A stretch of DNA of 64,000 nucleotides from Antedon mediterranea (lineage: Eukaryota; Echinodermata; Crinoidea; Comatulida; Antedonidae), in NCBI RefSeq assembly GCF_964355755.1, contig NC_092675.1, positions 24,592,412 through 24,656,411 of the forward strand, given 5' to 3'. The notes under the pieces are model-generated. The model was not told the origin of the DNA, did no database searches, and worked only from the letters and a program-made list of their open reading frames with translations. Shown in pieces: positions 1 through 14,800 of the stretch. How positions within the stretch are numbered: position 1 is the stretch's first letter; every line of letters begins with the position of its first letter. Made by a program: the position numbers and the translations under genes.

Positions 1-249
1 CATCCCGATACCCTTGGTCATCTGTCAAAATGAATATTACGTTAGGTTGTTTATAGCCTACAACAGCAGAGAACTGAAAGCTAAGGAAAACAAGAATAGG
101 GTTAAGGATGTTACACGCCATTTTCTCACTAAACATTTACTTTTTGGTGCAGATCGTAGACAATGCCAACCAATTGGAGTTTGGTTGTGACTTTGTGTAG
201 TAGTAAATATGAATAGGGCTAATCTATGTAATCCGTAGAATGACAATGG

Positions 250-330
250 GGTGTCAGGAAACCTAAGACCACGAAAGCTAAGACCCCCTAAGACCTAAGA
301 TCACAAAAGCTAAGACCCAAGAACTAAGAT
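250..330. repeat. Short degenerate tandem repeat
   Basis: CTAAGACC or CTAAGATC recurs about six times, separated by CACRAAAG-like spacers. It is too short and degenerate to assign to a family. Confidence 0.5.
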
Positions 331-1387
331 TACAAATATTTATCTTTCGCACCTGCCTTGTATTTTAACTCCCAACATTTATTCTGAATACCACACCTTA
401 GAATTAGAATGATCATATTTATATTATTGAAGTGCAATGATCGATAAAAAAAGGTAAACTCAAATAACAGTTTCCTTATTCCTTTTCATAAAGTTGTTTA
501 AATTAAAATTTATCTAAAAGAAGAAAGAACAAATACTGGTCTATGCATTTGGAATAAATGAGAAGTACAGTATGACTATTGATTTCATTAGTTATTCATT
601 AATCCATGGTATAATTAAGAACGAAATGATAGAAAAAGAAGAAGGTTAAATTTAAATTTCGCAATTAGACAATGTGAAAGATTTCCAATTTTCAAGAATG
701 TAGACAGTTCTTTACGTTTGTGGCTCAGGGACGGACGCAGGGGTGTTGCTCCAGTTGCCCCAGTTGCCCGGGCAACACCCTAAATTTCATACTTAAATGT
801 TTTTTTCTGCCACTAATACAGATTTAGATCCTATCTCATCATATTATAGATTAACTATTAACATTATAGAAGTCCGGGGTTGGAAAAGGCTATAGGGCCT
901 AGGCCTATGTAAATTGACAGACTGTGCCAGCGTAAAATTAACCAGAAGTCAACAATACCGAGCATAATTTGCCGGCGGTCAGCGTTTTTGTTGTATGGTT
1001 ACTGTTTGAATTGCTTGTGTCCATGAGAAGGTACAAAAATCCCGTCATATGAGTGGTTGATTTCTCCGTAATCATTGCATTTTGCCGGGGATTCCCCATC
1101 ATTTTTAAGTATTTCCATATTTATCTTCATTTCCTTACTTCCGTAATATTTCGCCGCATTTCAGTTGTAATTACGGACGTTCCGAACTTTGAAAATACAG
1201 TGTTTAATTTTTTCTTTCTACAAAATTTGATTATATTTTCTTTTCTCGAGTGTGGTTGTACAGTTTATAGTGGATAAATGAAAATGAATTGATAATAATT
1301 AATTTGTATTAATTGATTTAATTCCTAGAATTTATTACATTACCGGAAGTACCTTCGTCGGGGACCTCCATCGACAGATGTTCTCTA

Positions 1388-1568
1388 AAGCTTGGTTCCC
1401 ACTAGAACGTAACGCAAGGACGTAAACGCAACGCAAGCGAATTGACCAATCACAAGCGATGGCTTATTCGCTTGTGATTGCTAACTGTCTATAACTTCGC
1501 TTGTCATTGGTTAAAACGCTTGCGTTGCGTTTACGTCCTTGCGTTACGTTCTAGTGGGAACCAAGCTT
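1388..1568. mobile_element. Palindromic MITE, family AAGCTTGG (copy 1)
   Basis: A 181 bp element with perfect inverted ends of about 52 nt that start AAGCTTGGTTCCCACTAGAA. TA dinucleotides at 1386-1387 and 1569-1570 look like a TA target duplication, as for Tc1/mariner-type elements. It has no coding capacity. Two diverged relatives lie at 27474-27611 and 62939-63080. Confidence 0.85.
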
Positions 1569-1835
1569 TAGTGGTTTGTTTGCGGTTTTCTTTGTTGTTA
1601 CGTTAGTGGCTTGTTTGTTATGTAATGGTTTTTTTGCTGTTACGTTAGTGGTTTGCTTGCTTTTACGTTTAGTGGCTTGTTTGTTACGTTAGTGGTTTGT
1701 TTGCTGTTACGTTAGTGGGTTGTTTGCTGTTACGTTAGTGGTTTATTTACTGTTACGTTCATGGTTTGTTTTCTGTTAGGTTAGTGGTCCATTTATTTTT
1801 TACGTTAGTAGTTTGTTACGTTAGCGAGTGATACA
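1569..1835. repeat. Minisatellite of TTACGTTAGTGG units
   Basis: About ten imperfect copies of a 23-27 bp unit containing TTACGTTAGTGGTTTGTT run directly on from the right end of the MITE at 1388-1568. Confidence 0.8.
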
Positions 1836-2890
1836 GTACGTATATCAATTGCAACATATACTTGCATTGATTAGGGAATTTCTAAATCAAATCAAATCGA
1901 CTACTGTAAATAATTAAAACCAGTAAATAACGAACATAGTGACGTCAATATTTTATTCATAATCTTAATTAAATATCGAAAAAGCTGAGAGTTTAAATTA
2001 CTGTATTACAGGATTAGCAATTATACAATTATATTGCTTATCAAAGATAATTATTATCCATAAAATAGAATGTAGGAGTAAGCCTATTGCATAATAAATT
2101 TAACCTTGCAGCTGCGTAAGCATCCATAACAAAATCAGACTATGAACCCTTTTGATTTTATTAAATTAGAAAAACAGGAAAAAAGTGTTCATTCAATTTT
2201 TTTTTAAAGAATACTGTATTATAATAAGCGATGAAACTGCTGACAATGCTGAAATGATTTATATGTTCAGTACAAAATGATGATAGTATATATTGACGAA
2301 TTTGTGATGTTGATTGTCAAAGTTGAATGAATGATTATATGTTGTTATTAATTAGGTCTTTTGAAAATGAAAAAAACATGAAACCCACAGATTATTGCTA
2401 CAAATGATTGTAAATAAAATATAGTAAATTAAATAGATTAAAAAATCACAATTCTGATGTCAAGATATTCTACATTTCTAGTAAGTAAAATACAGTAAAG
2501 TGTTGACTGATATATACCAATATATCGGTCAATATATCAATTAGGAATTTAAACAGACAATTATTAGAGAAAATAATTAGTAATTAAGGCAACGTTTAGA
2601 GTACTTTTTAATTTCAATTACTCTAGAAAAAATAGAAAACTCCATAGGAGCCTTTTACCAAATTTGTATATAAACATGTTTTTATATAAATAGCAAGAAA
2701 GCAGAGAGAAACTGCATTGGTATTGTAGGTAACGATTACAAATTCCATCAAGTATTTATACAAACAACATGAAAAAAATCATCATCATTGTATTAAGCAA
2801 TGAATTAACTGTGCATAAACAAATTGACAAAGAAGACAAATCAACTAATAATAATTGCTTGAAAAAATTATTTTCTTCTTGAATTTCTGC

Positions 2891-5800
2891 TTATTCATTC
2901 TTGACAAAGTGCCATTTATCCACTGTGTAAAAAAAGAAAGAAACATGTTTGTTAATCTGAGAAATGACAACATAAAATGCTGAATTGTCCAATAAAAAAG
3001 TCCAATTATTCACGTGGCTATCCCTCCCTCCACCCCCCTCCCCCCAAAATCATACAACTTTTGACTGGTCTTTCAGAACACCAGATTCTTGGCCAAGTCT
3101 AACGCCCGTATTCTTAAACCGGACTTTAGTCGTAGTTCGAAGTTCGACTTGAAAAAGTCGTAGTTCGAGCTATTACTTCAAATTCGATTAAAAAACGAAG
3201 TAGTCGAAGTTTGCAGTTCGACTTAATGAAGTCGAGCTTTTAGTCGAGTTGCACACGTCTGGGTAACAAAGGCTATACATTGGCCAATGACAAGAGAGTA
3301 TTTGAGGAGCAGACAAAATTTTGCGCATTGATATCACTTTCCATTTCTTACAACACTTTTTACGCATCAGGACTATATACATGAAAAATAATTTTAATCG
3401 TTAATTATTAGAACAATATCAGTATTAATTTAACAGTGAAGTATATTTGATTAACAACAAATAAAATCTTCAAAATATATTTAGGAACCATGGCGGTACG
3501 GTAACTTTTATATTTTCTAGGCCCCCAACAAAGTATGATCGCGACGAACCACGCACTTCAAAGCGTGACAAGAAAGCGCTAGGCCCCCTAAACATTCCAT
3601 CGCGTGGTGAATTGCCGCATCTCCCATTGTCGCTATGGCGTGACGTAGCTCAAGTCGGACTTGCGCGAAGAAAATAATGTAATTTGTATACAGTTGTAAA
3701 TAAAGATGATTTTCATTATTATAACTTATATTCATTAAGCTAATATAAATATAGATATTTCATTCTTCAATATCTGGCCAATATAACAACTCAATGACTG
3801 TTACGTTTTTTATAAACATCGTTTAAAAACCATTTAGTCGACCATTTAGCCTGCCCCCTCCAGGACTAAAAAAATCGATCAAAATCCGTCTCGATTTAGT
3901 CGAGGTTGGCCTGATTTAGTCGGTGATTTAGTTGAAGTTCGGTTTATGAATTAAAATGATGTCATTTTTTTAGTTTTAGCTCGAACTACGACTAAAGTCC
4001 GGTTTAAGAATACGGGCGTTAGTGTCTGATATTGGGAAAGTTACCCTTACTGCACGGGTGATGTGATTCAGTTACGATGAGTTCCTTTCAGTTCAGGAAA
4101 AAAATAGAACATAGGCCACTGAGAGCTTATGCTAACATTTTGTGTGCCCTTGTCAGTTGCTTGAAGCACTTGTGTTGACAAAGTTGAGTTGCATTGACAT
4201 AAGCTTACCTTTACCATTTACACAATATTATTTAATGCTGGAATTGCTTAAATTACTCTGTCTTAAAGTTAAAATCTATACTTACTGTCTGCAGGTAAAT
4301 CCTCAGATTCTGCTTGAAACTGCAAAATAAAAACACATTGAAAAAAAATCAACATCCAGCGACTAACAGTAACCCTCATTTCAATAATTTTACTTGGTTT
4401 ACTACAAAAAGTATGGCAGCAACACATACACACAACATATCACTTTACATTTTAATAGTATTTTAACATTGCCATTTGCAATTTGATGTATTTCTTCTTT
4501 GTTGTTTATTGTCTTTTATGCCAAGCAAAACAAATTTCCATTTTAAAATGGACCAATAAAATTTCTTGAATCTTGAATGAAAATAACATACAAAACTAAT
4601 GCACAAGTGTGTGTTTGTGGAGATGCAGTGCACTTGATGGTATTGAACAATGGTGTGACATGCACTACATTGTGAATACCCAATAAAGTGTAACATGCAC
4701 GAGGCGCATATTGTGAGTACTAAAGATTCAAAAGTCCCCACTATCTCATTTCAAACAATATCATCATTAAATTCACAAGCTCCAGTAATTATGTTTGTGT
4801 AAACTTACAGTCTGTTTTTCAACTTGGTCCTGTGCCATTGCAGCTGGTATTGTATGCACACTACCAGCAACTGTCGTGTTTTGACTACAATCAGAAAATT
4901 TAAGTAAATTTATACAAACTAATAATGACATTTCACTTAAACGGTGATCTGTAGTTTTTTTCGTGAAATGTTAATGTAGGTATCAATCTTTTAAATTAAA
5001 TCTAACTAAATCTTTTAACCTGTTCCTTAAGGCATCTTTTTCCACAAGACAGTACACTATTGTTGGTAGATTTGGATAACGCTGGCTGGGTTATCCAAGA
5101 CCATTAAATAAAATTGGTACAGGGCCCAAAAGGAAACCACTGCATAGCAACTACGATTTTGAACAAAAAAAGACCCAAACTTTGTGCTGATTACTAGCTG
5201 CATTATGGGAGTATGTTTCCATACGTGTTGGATCCAAAAAATGACTGTGGTAATAATGTTCAGCGCTTAGAGGTGTTATATAAATCCAGCATATTATTAT
5301 TATCCTGCCTCGCACAATTCATAGTAAATTGCTTACACAAAGATATGGAAAATGCATGTTGGATCAATCAGGAGGAATTATTTGAAAACTAAATAATTTC
5401 TCCATGAATCCTAATGGTTTTTTTTTTTTTATTAAACATTTTAATAAAAATGTAATCATTAAAATGGTTACCTAATCGCATTCCAATATTACAAAAAAAA
5501 AATTTAAATATGAAAACACATAAATTCAGCATGATTAAAGATGTCAAGAAATGAGATGGAATATTATCAAAAGCATAGAAAATCAATTTTTTTTTAAAAC
5601 TAGCAATAACATTTAAGATATTACCATTTTATTCCTTTTGGTTCAGTTGTTCCCTGCATCAACTTTTTCCACTGGTCATGACATGTTTTAACAACTTTTG
5701 AAGCAAATTCCTTGAAAATAAAACAAAATAAAAATTGGTAGTTGATTCCAAATATATAAAAAACTAGTACTAGGCTTGGTCCACTTCTGCCTGCCACATA

Positions 5801-8800
5801 TGTATTCACTCAATTTATCACGTTCTTCTGGTGAGCCATAGAGACGCCTATACTATATAGTATAGGAGTAGGCGAGCAGAGGACAGAACTGGAAGCTGTA
5901 AGTGAGATGAAAGACCTAGGCGTTGTAATTGATGATAAGCTGAGTTTCAGATCTCATGTGTCCCATGTAGCAGGAAGTTAGGTATTATTTATCAAGCATT
6001 TACATTTTTGGACCCTGAGAGTTTTTTGCTGTTATACAAGTCGCTTGTACGTCCAACCCTGGAATACTGTAATATTCCAAGTTCTTAAGTTTTTAGCAGA
6101 TGAGGATAGGTTGGAGAAGCTACAACAAAAGGCCACCCGATTCATTCCGGAACCAAGGGGTACAGAGTATGTATGTAGGCTAAAAATACTTGATCTTCCT
6201 ACGTTAATTTATAGAAGAAAGAGAGCTTCTCTGATCCAAGTATTTAAAATACTGAAAGGATTCGATATATTGAACATTGAAACCTTTTTTAATATGTCAA
6301 CTATCCATTATACTAGAGGTCATTCTTTCAAACTATCAAAGCCGCGGGTCAAAACTAAATGGGGATCAAATAATTTTGGAGCAAGAGTAGTTAACGATTG
6401 GAACGCTTTGCCGAGAGTTGTTGCAGAGTCAAAGTCATTGAATCAGTTTAAGTCGAATTTGAAAGAACACTGGAAAAACTACCACCAGAAGTTTCAGCCG
6501 TATGTAAGAGATGTGTAATTCCAGAGAGGCAAATAAGCAATTTGCTTTAGCCTTAATTTCAAGGTAAATTATCAATGAGAAAACTAAACCTAAAATCCGC
6601 AAAAAAGACTGACCGACATAATTTTTCAAGTGATACAAAAGCGAAGACCTGAAGACCATTTATCTCGGCCTTTTTTCCCTATACGCATCCAACAGTGAAT
6701 AACTAATTACAGGATGGATAAACTATTTTATAATTTATTGTGCTTATAAACTAAGTCTCATTTGAGGATGAGGAGTGGAGTTAAAAGAGTCTAAGTTACA
6801 ACAATGACATTAGGTCAGGAATGAACCCTGGTCCTTGGGATTGGAAGGCAAGCACGTTTACCACCAAGGTACATACAGCTCCACTCAACCTAAAATCCTC
6901 GACAAAACAAGACTAACATAATTGTTCAAGTACAATACCAAAGCGAAAAACCTGAAGACCATTTATCCAGGTATTTTACCACAGCATCCTGGCTAGACCT
7001 AGCATTTGTATCAGTTCTCTACTTGCAAATGAAACACAAAAGGTACAAGCCTAGTTTTGCTAACCTAAATTGATATTTGTGATGAAAACAGGTTGTTATA
7101 AAATTAATTGATTTGATTTTACATTAAAATGTAACTTACTGCATTCTTGGGCTCTCCATTGAATGCAAATTTATTGGCTGGCTTTCCATCAGGTATCTTG
7201 TAAAGTTTAAACCAATCATGAGTGGCCTACAACAAAAACCATTTTAAAATTGTATTGGTACAAATGAGAAAATCATGATACATAGTTGGATAATATGTAT
7301 ACTGGATTGTTTCTAATGAACGCCCCCTCTGAGATGTTTTCCATATTGTAATGAGTGCTCAAACAGAATTGCATGTGGTATTAAAGGGAAAATATTTATT
7401 TCACAATGATGTACTCATTAGCGATGGACTTAATGCTGTTTAAATAACTAGAACACGGGATATGGCCTAGATAAAGCTTGCACATTAACTTGTTTTTCAA
7501 CAAATAACACACTTTTTTAACTGTTTTAAAGCAGCCCCTTTGAAAAAATACAACGCCCCGGGTCGTTTATTAGAAACAATATAGTATGTGCCTTTTAAAA
7601 ATGTATTCAGAGCAAAGAGACATAATTACCCTGAGGAAGCCAGGCATTAACCTTTCAATATCATCGACATCTAACAAAAGCAAAATTATAACAATTTTAA
7701 ATAATTTAATATAAACAATCAAAAGACATTTTCTTTAGGTTTTATTATTAGTTCTGCAATGGTCTAGTTGTAGACCAATCTTAATCTTCTATGAATAATT
7801 TAATGAAATACAAACCATCTAACTTATCAGACAGTGGATCTCGAACATCAATTGCCAGAATTTTCCAGTCTGTTTCGCCTAAAAAATGTAAATAAATACT
7901 GTTAATAGCAACAAAACTGATAGTTTTCGTACAACCGCCTAAAAACAATTTTAACGAGAAAGAGAGAGAGAGAAAAAGTATAATGTTAAAAATGTATAGA
8001 TTTGATTGATAAAAACCTTATTGCAATTTATAAATAAAATTGAAATACAAATTGATGTTGAACAATTCAACAAATTAAGAAAATATATACAAAATTACGA
8101 ATTATATAAGTTATAAATAACGGAAACAATAAATTTAAATCTAAGTATAAATCTTAGTACCTGACTGCGCAAGGAAAACCATCTACCAACCATTAAAAAT
8201 ACCAGTGTTAATAATGAAGTGCTTTGATCTATTTGTATTGCACTTTAGTAGAGGAAATTCATTGACTGATCTTAATTTATATGGTACGCGACACGGTTGT
8301 GGAAGTACGTTGTGGAGAATATGGCTATGGTCCTCAAGCAAAGAAATATTAAAAAAATAAAAGAATATTTTTAAAAAGAAAATGTAATTGGTACATACCT
8401 TCATCAATTAAAGCCATCGTTCCCAATACTTTAATTTGAATAACCTCTCCTCTTTTAGCAACCTACAAATGTAGTGTAGTAAGGTATTAATTATTGTCGC
8501 ATTATTGTCACAGTAATTGTATTTGACGCACAAAATATGGGAAATAAAGATGAAAATCAAACTAGATATGAGTAGGACATTATCATCATCATTTATTCAT
8601 TCATACTGTACACATTTATTCAGTTATTTAACAATAACTGAGGCCCGCACTAGAAGCAATAGCTTGTCTCATGAGGGCCCCCTATCATACAAATTTGCAA
8701 AATACATAAAAAGAAATACAGTACTGTATAAAACAGTAAACGATAAAATAAGTCAAAAAAAAAGGAAGGAAATAAAATATTGAGCATAACAAAAGAAACT

Positions 8801-11800
8801 TGTTTAAATGGCTAATAGGTAACGTTTTACAAATTTTGTGAAAATTTCAATCATTACTAAATTTAAGTGGGCTGTAAATGGCCTGAAAGTTATTCATTGT
8901 GATGGACGGTGGACTACTGTACTTAACGCATGATCATGGGTTCGAATCCAATGCTCGTTCGCATTACCTCTCTCCAAACAGGTGTACAAATGGGTACCTA
9001 GTACAGGTCAAGACACATTATTACTGATTACTAGCTGCATTATGTGAGTATGTTTTCATACGCATTTGATCCAAAAATGACTGGGGTAACAATATGTACA
9101 GCGCTTAAACATTAGGTACTTTATAAATATAACATAATTTACTAATACATCTGAAGAGTGTTAAGTTGTTAATAGAGAACTTACTCTTTGGCCAATTTCA
9201 CAGACATCAAGTGGATCATTGTCACCTGCACAATTGGTGTCAGGATCTGTATGAGATGGATCTTCCCAAGTCTATTAAAAAAGCACATGAAAATATCAGT
9301 AAACTACTATTATTGATATGATATATGTTTTAACCATTATCAGGAATCAGGGATCACATTTGTCAGTAAAATATGATTTTTAAATAGTGTCTACCAGACA
9401 CCTGCGGGATGGCCAAATACTGCCCATCTGAGTTTCCGGAAAGTCTGGTAAGGAAAGAAAGCGAGAACTAAAATCTGGTCATCAGGTGCTACTGCACATT
9501 CCGAGGAGAAAACATAGTTGGGAAGATCAGACTTTAAGTGTTGCTGGACCTAGGCTCTACAACCACCTACCTTTGACCATTAAACAAACATAATTATTGA
9601 ACACCTTTAAGTCACTACTCAAAATTCACATAATTTTGCAATATTTTTGATAGCGCCATGAGCAATAATTGTTGGAATGGCGCTATATGAATCGAACGAT
9701 TAATTTATTTATTACCTGAGGGATGGCGCCATAGTTCCAGATATAACCTTGGTAAGGGAATACATTCTTTACATATCTTAGCTTATTCTTCTTTATGTCT
9801 TGCTTAATTGGGTTCATGTCCAACTTTGTTCCAATCTATGGTACAAGTATAAACAAAATATAAATGTATTTTTCTGATGTAAAAATGGACAATAAATGTG
9901 AAAAAGCAGTACAATCATTCATTCAATTCACATTTAGTACTGTACACCTTCAGTAGTATATTAGGCTGCTAATACCACAATAATTTATCCAGAGAGTCTA
10001 ACCCTGATTTATCGATACAGTTATTGCTTTATACAGTATCTTAAACAGTATGATGATATATATTATTATTTCTTGTATACTACTGTATTAGGGGATGTTT
10101 TTTCCTTGGCAACCTCCTTTATGTGTTCAGTTTAGTATTGGTTCCGTGTCTGTGAATCAGGTATTACTGTTATTAGTATTTTATTCTATTGTAATTTATT
10201 TTTTTTAACTAACTGTCAGAGTTAACATTTAAAACCTAATATTACAGTTTTCGTGATATATTTTTAATTGCTAACTAATGTAACAGCATCTGAAACAAGG
10301 TCATCATTTTTACTCAGTCTCCAATACTACTGAACATTAGTAATTTACATGTATTTAATAAAATTGTCCATTACAGTTGTGTAACCTAAACTCGTTCCTG
10401 TCTCTTCATCCAAAACTGTTATTCACTACTGTATACAAATCAATTTGGTATAGAAATTGCAAACAAGTAAACATTTAAAAAAAATCAATATAGAAAATTA
10501 TTAATTGAAACCTACAATCAATATTAGCAATTAACAATCAATACAAGCTGCATGTTGTGATTCATTAGAGTAATTAGTTAATTATTTTTGTAATGCTTGA
10601 GTGAGCACACAAAACTGAAACCCTGGTCTACTGTACACTACCAGCAAAATGCATACAATTAAACATTACTACCAACCTCCATTTTAGCATTTGTCCACCT
10701 AGGTATCTCCACAACCATATGTAAATTTGATTGCTGTAAACAAAAAATTACAAAATTATAGTAAAGCCTGTTTTCCTGTCGACGTCATTCAATGCTATCG
10801 TTAACAATAATCGACAATCTTCTACGTAAACATTGAAATGTTTCCGATTTACAGGAAAAGGTACTCGCTATCGTTATCATACCAACTTGATCGTTTTCAA
10901 ACGATCGTCATTGAACTGTTAATGATAAATGACGATAGCGTCGATAACGTCGACAGGAAAACAGGCTTAAATTGTCAGTGTACTGTAAATACTGTATATT
11001 AACATTCAGTGCAATTAGTGTAAATATTCAAATTAAATTATCATCAAAATATTTTATAATGCTTTATTAACTTTAAAAAGAATAGGTGTCCATTAAAACA
11101 GTTACAATGTTGTAATTTATTTGTATTACTAATTAATACACAATGTTTTTATCCTTCTGTGCTCTCAACTGCTGGCTGTAACCCTCCATAAACATTTTTC
11201 AAGGAGGGTTAACACCGAGCAATGGATGACATAACCTACAGTAGGAGTGCATGACACAACCTAGGTGTAGATGAAAGGTGTAGATGAAAACTGTATACCG
11301 TCATACAAAAAAATCAATACATATTATTCTACTGCTCATTTCCATTGCCCTTTTTGTTATATACTGCTTGTTTAAATTTCCACAGTTTATGTTAAAATAA
11401 TCACTGTGCTTGTTAATGTATACCATGGAGTATTACACTGGTATACAGTACATCATTCTTATCATTATTATACCTACCCCTTTGTTGGCATATACTGGAA
11501 TATCATGAAATGGTGAAATATATGATCCATTAGAATTCCCTGTTAATTAAAATGGAAAAAAAATATTAATGCATTAAACAGAAAACAATCAAGAGGTATA
11601 AGCTGTACATGCAACCACATTTAACCCTACTTCTGATATTTTAACTTCATTTTATTTATTTACAAAAAGCAAAATTCAAAATATGTTGACAAAATGTGAA
11701 TCAAATTAATAGTTAATGCCTTGTATCTGGAAAAACTCAAATAAGCACAGAGAGCTGCATCGTCATATCATTTAAGAAATATTCGAGGCATCAGAAAATA

Positions 11801-14800
11801 CTTAAATCGTGCAGCTGCTGAGCAACTTGTACATGCATTTGTTAGTTCGCGTCTCGATATGTGTAACTCCTTGTTATTTGGTCTTCCACAAAAACAACTC
11901 CACAGGCTTCAGCTGATTCAAAATACAGCGGCACGAGTTATTAAAAAACTACCAAGATATGCACACATATCAAATACCTTGGAAACTTTGCATTGGCTTC
12001 CTGTTAGGTACCGCATAGTCTGGGTTCCAGACGGAGTTTTGTCTTAATATTAGTTAAAAGATAAATATTTTGGCACATATGGCGTTTCATACGTATACTA
12101 CTTGATTTTGGATACTCCGTCTGGGGAAACACGCACAAGTCACGTGGTTTGACACCAAGAATTCTTGGTGCATACGATTATCCGGTTGACTAGTTTCAGC
12201 TGCATGCGATTGGCTACTCTCTCGTACACTGTTTAAATATTCATATTTAAGAATTTCAAAGACTCAACAACTAAGATGATGCGCTATGTTACGTTTAGAC
12301 AATGTGTACTTGGGTACATTTATGAAAGTTCTGAAGGCTAGAAATTATTTTATATGCCTAGTAGTCTGGTAAACATTTGATGGGATCTTTGAAACATGAA
12401 AACTCGTCTTGATATATGATAGGCTAGCTTCTCCGCAAATCAAACATTGAATGGATCATTTATTACGCGGAGATAATTTTGATTTAATTCCCACCCAGAC
12501 CCTGTCCAGTTCTGTGTGGTGGTGTAGCCCTGTTGTGTGCCGGTGGTATGTAGGCCTACTTCATTGGCGTTTTATTTGGCAGGTCATACGTGCGAGTTGA
12601 GTAGGACCTACGAAAGAGGCCTAGGCCAAGGACTAAACAATTAATAAACTTGGCATTACTATTTTATATTTCAACAGTCACAGTCATATTTCAATCGTAC
12701 ATTAAGCACTGGTAGGCCTACGTACTCGATCTCTTTCATTTTGAAACAAAATGATCATTATGGTTGATTCGAAATCCATATTTACATACCGCCCGCCCCA
12801 TATAGCCAAATACGGTATGATAACCTACGTCATTCTTATCGTATGTTTGCGGTCTGCAAATCGATTTCTATACGTGTTTCACAAGTCTGTATTTTCAGAC
12901 AAAAATCGCGGTCGAAATAAAAACAAATAAATAATAAAAAAAGATAATACAGACTTGGGGCAAGTCTAGGTACCGCATTGTTTTTAAGTCTATTAATGGG
13001 ATGGCTCCTGAATATATTTCTGACATGCTTAGGCTGTATGTTCCCAGACGGAATCTGTGTTCTAGTGATACGCTGCTTCTACATCAACCTAAGTCTCGCC
13101 ACTCATGGGGAGACAGAGCTTTCACCGTTACTGCTCCTCGATCGTCTATGGAATGCTCTACCAAGCTCTATCAGATTTTGCAAAACTGTTGATACTTTTA
13201 AAAAATTATTAAAAACACATTTATTCATTAAGGCATATGGAAATCATGAGGTTTCTTAAAGTTCTAGAATTTTATAGTATACTTTTTCCCGACCAGCATT
13301 ATCTTTGGGGTGCCTCTGTCTTGGTTGTTGTCTCTGAGCACCCGGTCGTCTGTGGCAAGGCAAATGTGTATCCTGTTCCTTTGTTTGGTCACCTAGGTAG
13401 GGGTCCGGGACCGCGACAGAACGAGAACAGATGGGGACCCTCCAAAGAAATTGCATTTTATTTGTCAGGCATTTGTATGATTTGTTTTTATTTTTTTGAA
13501 TGCGCCTTGAGCACTCTTGAGTGGTATGTGCGCTATAAAAATCCTGTTATTATTATTATTAAGACAGGTTCCACCAGAAAAAAAGTTGTTATAAAAAATT
13601 TAGATCAATGTTCATAGACAGAGACAAACCGGGGTTACAGACGGTACACACACTACGCAAGAGACCATGTATAGATGAAGAAAAGACAAACAAACAAATA
13701 GATAAGACGTGACATTATTATTATGGGAGAAGCATGTTGTTAAAGTTAAAAAAGGAAGTGCAACATCATAATTCACACAATTTTGTTTGAATTGCGCTAG
13801 ATACAAATTTACATTATTAAATTATTATTAGTATTATAGAACTGTATACAATAATAATCATCATCACGATGGTTTCCATAACGATAGTAGCTCATAACTA
13901 TTAGAGACCATTGTCATCATTTGCCATTACCATGGTGATTTTAACTGTAATGTTCTATCTTGAGAAATTATTTTAATATTTGGTCATCATCAAATGACAG
14001 TCATGATTACAAATTATTATCACATTTTACAATTCTGAACAACAAAAATTGCAAAAATTATTAACTTTACTTTACAGATGTTTTTGTTTTATAAAGCATA
14101 CCATTTTTTGTACAGTAATTGTTTTTAAATATATTACCCTAAAAAACATTAATATTGTTTTACAGATTTGTGTTTTAGGTCTAATATTTTTTTCTGTAAT
14201 TGTTTTTCACGATATTTTCCCCCAAAATATGAAGAATTAATAATGAATAAAATCAAAATTTGATTCAATTTTTTAGTTTTGATAACGAGAAAATAAGCAG
14301 TTAATTTTTACTAAAAGCCCATTGAATTCAAGACAATTTTCCGGTTATTGTATATGATTGTAGAGTATTTTACCTTGCAACACAACATTTGCAAAATAAA
14401 TTTGCATATTACAGTAAGCATAAGAAATGAGTATACTAGAGTTATTTCTTTATCTAAGCTAACAAAATCTGAATAAAAATATTCACAATATTTTAAAATT
14501 TGTATTCTTATTCCGTCCACTCCAGTTTGGGAAACAACCTTTAAAAATACAAATATGTAATTGTAAAGTATAATTGCACTATATCTAGACATTTTACAAT
14601 CAATAGGCCTATTAATTACAGTTAAATTAATGTATTGTATGATACTGTTCTTCCAGAATTTGTTATTTTCTCATATTTATTGTTCTTCATTTTCATATTA
14701 ATTATAAATTAATTGCACACAGTGCAATATAAAAGTAGTTTGAATGCTGCATTTTACTACAGAGTATATTGATGAGATTTCAGCATCTGTTACACAAACA

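Larger units (their letters stand above)
1..2890. other. Region downstream of the pyrophosphatase gene, no gene recognised
   Basis: No exon with recognisable protein similarity was found on either strand; the open frames here are short and AT-rich. The stretch holds a small CTAAGACC-rich tandem repeat (about 250-330), a hAT-like terminus beginning CAGGGACGGACGC near 726, a palindromic MITE (1388-1568) and a TTACGTTAGTGG minisatellite. The segment 1326-1365 resembles 50931-50975, so it is a dispersed repeat. Confidence 0.6.

Noticed and set aside
8930-8965. tRNA gene from the perfect B box GGTTCGAATCC
   Set aside because: No acceptor stem or intact cloverleaf around it and a LINE-like tail follows; it is a SINE.
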